DNA of 64,000 bases, taken from the NCBI GenBank assembly GCA_964035575.1, contig OZ037926.1, forward strand, positions 124,001 through 188,000, read 5' to 3'. How positions within the stretch are numbered: position 1 is the stretch's first letter; every line of letters starts with the position of its first letter. The notes under the pieces were generated by a model, which had not been told where the DNA came from, searched no databases, and worked only from the letters and a program-made list of their open reading frames with translations. The position numbers and the translations under genes are program-made. Shown here piece by piece: positions 63,600 to 64,000 of the stretch. The DNA comes from Rhynchopus sp. YZ270_cl-10. Taxonomy: Eukaryota > Euglenozoa > Diplonemea > Diplonemida > Diplonemidae.

Positions 63600-64000
63600 T
63601 TTTTAAAAAGACTGCAGGGGTTGAGACGAAAATTGCTGGGTATCATAATAATATGTTTGGGACGCACCAAAAATGGTGGGAAATCTGGGGCCATTTTTTT
63701 GACCCCCTATTGAGGGACAGAACCCAATATAGCTTTTTTTATCACACAACAGCCACACGACACTTCTGACGCTATCTGTTATGTATCATATCCCCCCCTT
63801 TAGGCCGTCTGCGAATCTGAACATAGAGATTTTTTTTTCCAAATTTTTTTGTTGATACATTTGTAAGAACAGTGCAAGCATCCACCTGCTCCACATAAGC
63901 TCTTTTTGGTACCATTTTATACGTTTATTGTTCTGTAATAGGAGGGAGGGAGGGAGGAGTGAAATAGCTTTTTTGAAAACTTTGGTTGTGTTAGTGTAGC

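Larger units (their letters stand above)
61748..64000. other. Intergenic stretch upstream of the dynein gene
   Basis: No gene seen. It holds R3 (62381-62406) directly followed by R1 (62415-62460), R4 (63154-63206), a MITE (63276-63538) abutting R5 (63539-63599) and AT-rich DNA. A pyrimidine-rich leader precedes the dynein ATG but lacks a nearby AG. Confidence 0.5.

Noticed and set aside
1-64000. Spliced-leader RNA gene
   Set aside because: I looked for a short exon followed by GT and an Sm-like site in a conserved unit and found none. The repeats listed do not fit that layout.

Overview
The window is nuclear DNA of a flagellated protist, most likely a euglenozoan and diplonemid-like rather than trypanosomatid. 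This is inferred from four things. All twelve supported genes lie on the minus strand across about 60 kb, as in a polycistronic unit. Coding regions are long and almost intron-free, but two genes carry clear GT-AG introns (GTATGC donors) and three more introns are possible. Seven genes have a dense pyrimidine tract ending in AG 17 to 51 nt before the ATG, as expected of spliced-leader addition sites. One protein carries a PH-like N-terminus of a style I associate with kinetoplastid proteins. No spliced-leader gene was found, so the lineage is not proven.

Layout in transcription order (right to left). 61747-49739: a 4002-residue dynein heavy chain whose AAA1 ATPase motifs are broken. 49307-47997: a PB1-(Cys/His repeat)x4-UBA protein built like an autophagy receptor. 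47445-42457: a secreted multidomain protein (LamG, HExxH peptidase-like, GQSNM acetylesterase, cadherin-like, LamG). 40542-38347: half ABC transporter. 33479-30552: PH-like/SH3b protein. 29100-27979: secreted class I heme peroxidase. 26623-25820: exosome subunit Rrp40. 25487-24297: basic low-complexity protein. 22711-21553: metal-dependent amidohydrolase with a 52-nt intron. 13388-11311: intron-containing nuclear protein of unknown family. 10291-4565: a 1908-residue SLOG-SLATT (DUF4231-like) membrane protein. 3764-2364: Notum/pectin acetylesterase-like secreted or membrane-anchored enzyme.

Intergenic DNA is unusually rich. From 14891 to 20358 a (AAGGGAGGGG)n polypurine minisatellite forms five blocks separated by four 370-402 bp spacers of two families. 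Both families keep the same stem-loop layout with different bases, so they are candidate structured RNAs. A 200-base assembly gap (14691-14890) sits at the edge. Elsewhere there are at least seven families of short dispersed repeats, several foldback or MITE-like elements, and a 284-bp inverted repeat holding a zinc-finger gene fragment (37461-37744).

The genes do not form one pathway. Motors and trafficking, RNA decay, possible nucleotide sensing and extracellular polysaccharide or oxidative enzymes sit side by side, as expected of a polycistron whose genes are controlled after transcription. The extracellular enzymes suggest a cell that digests algal or plant material outside itself.
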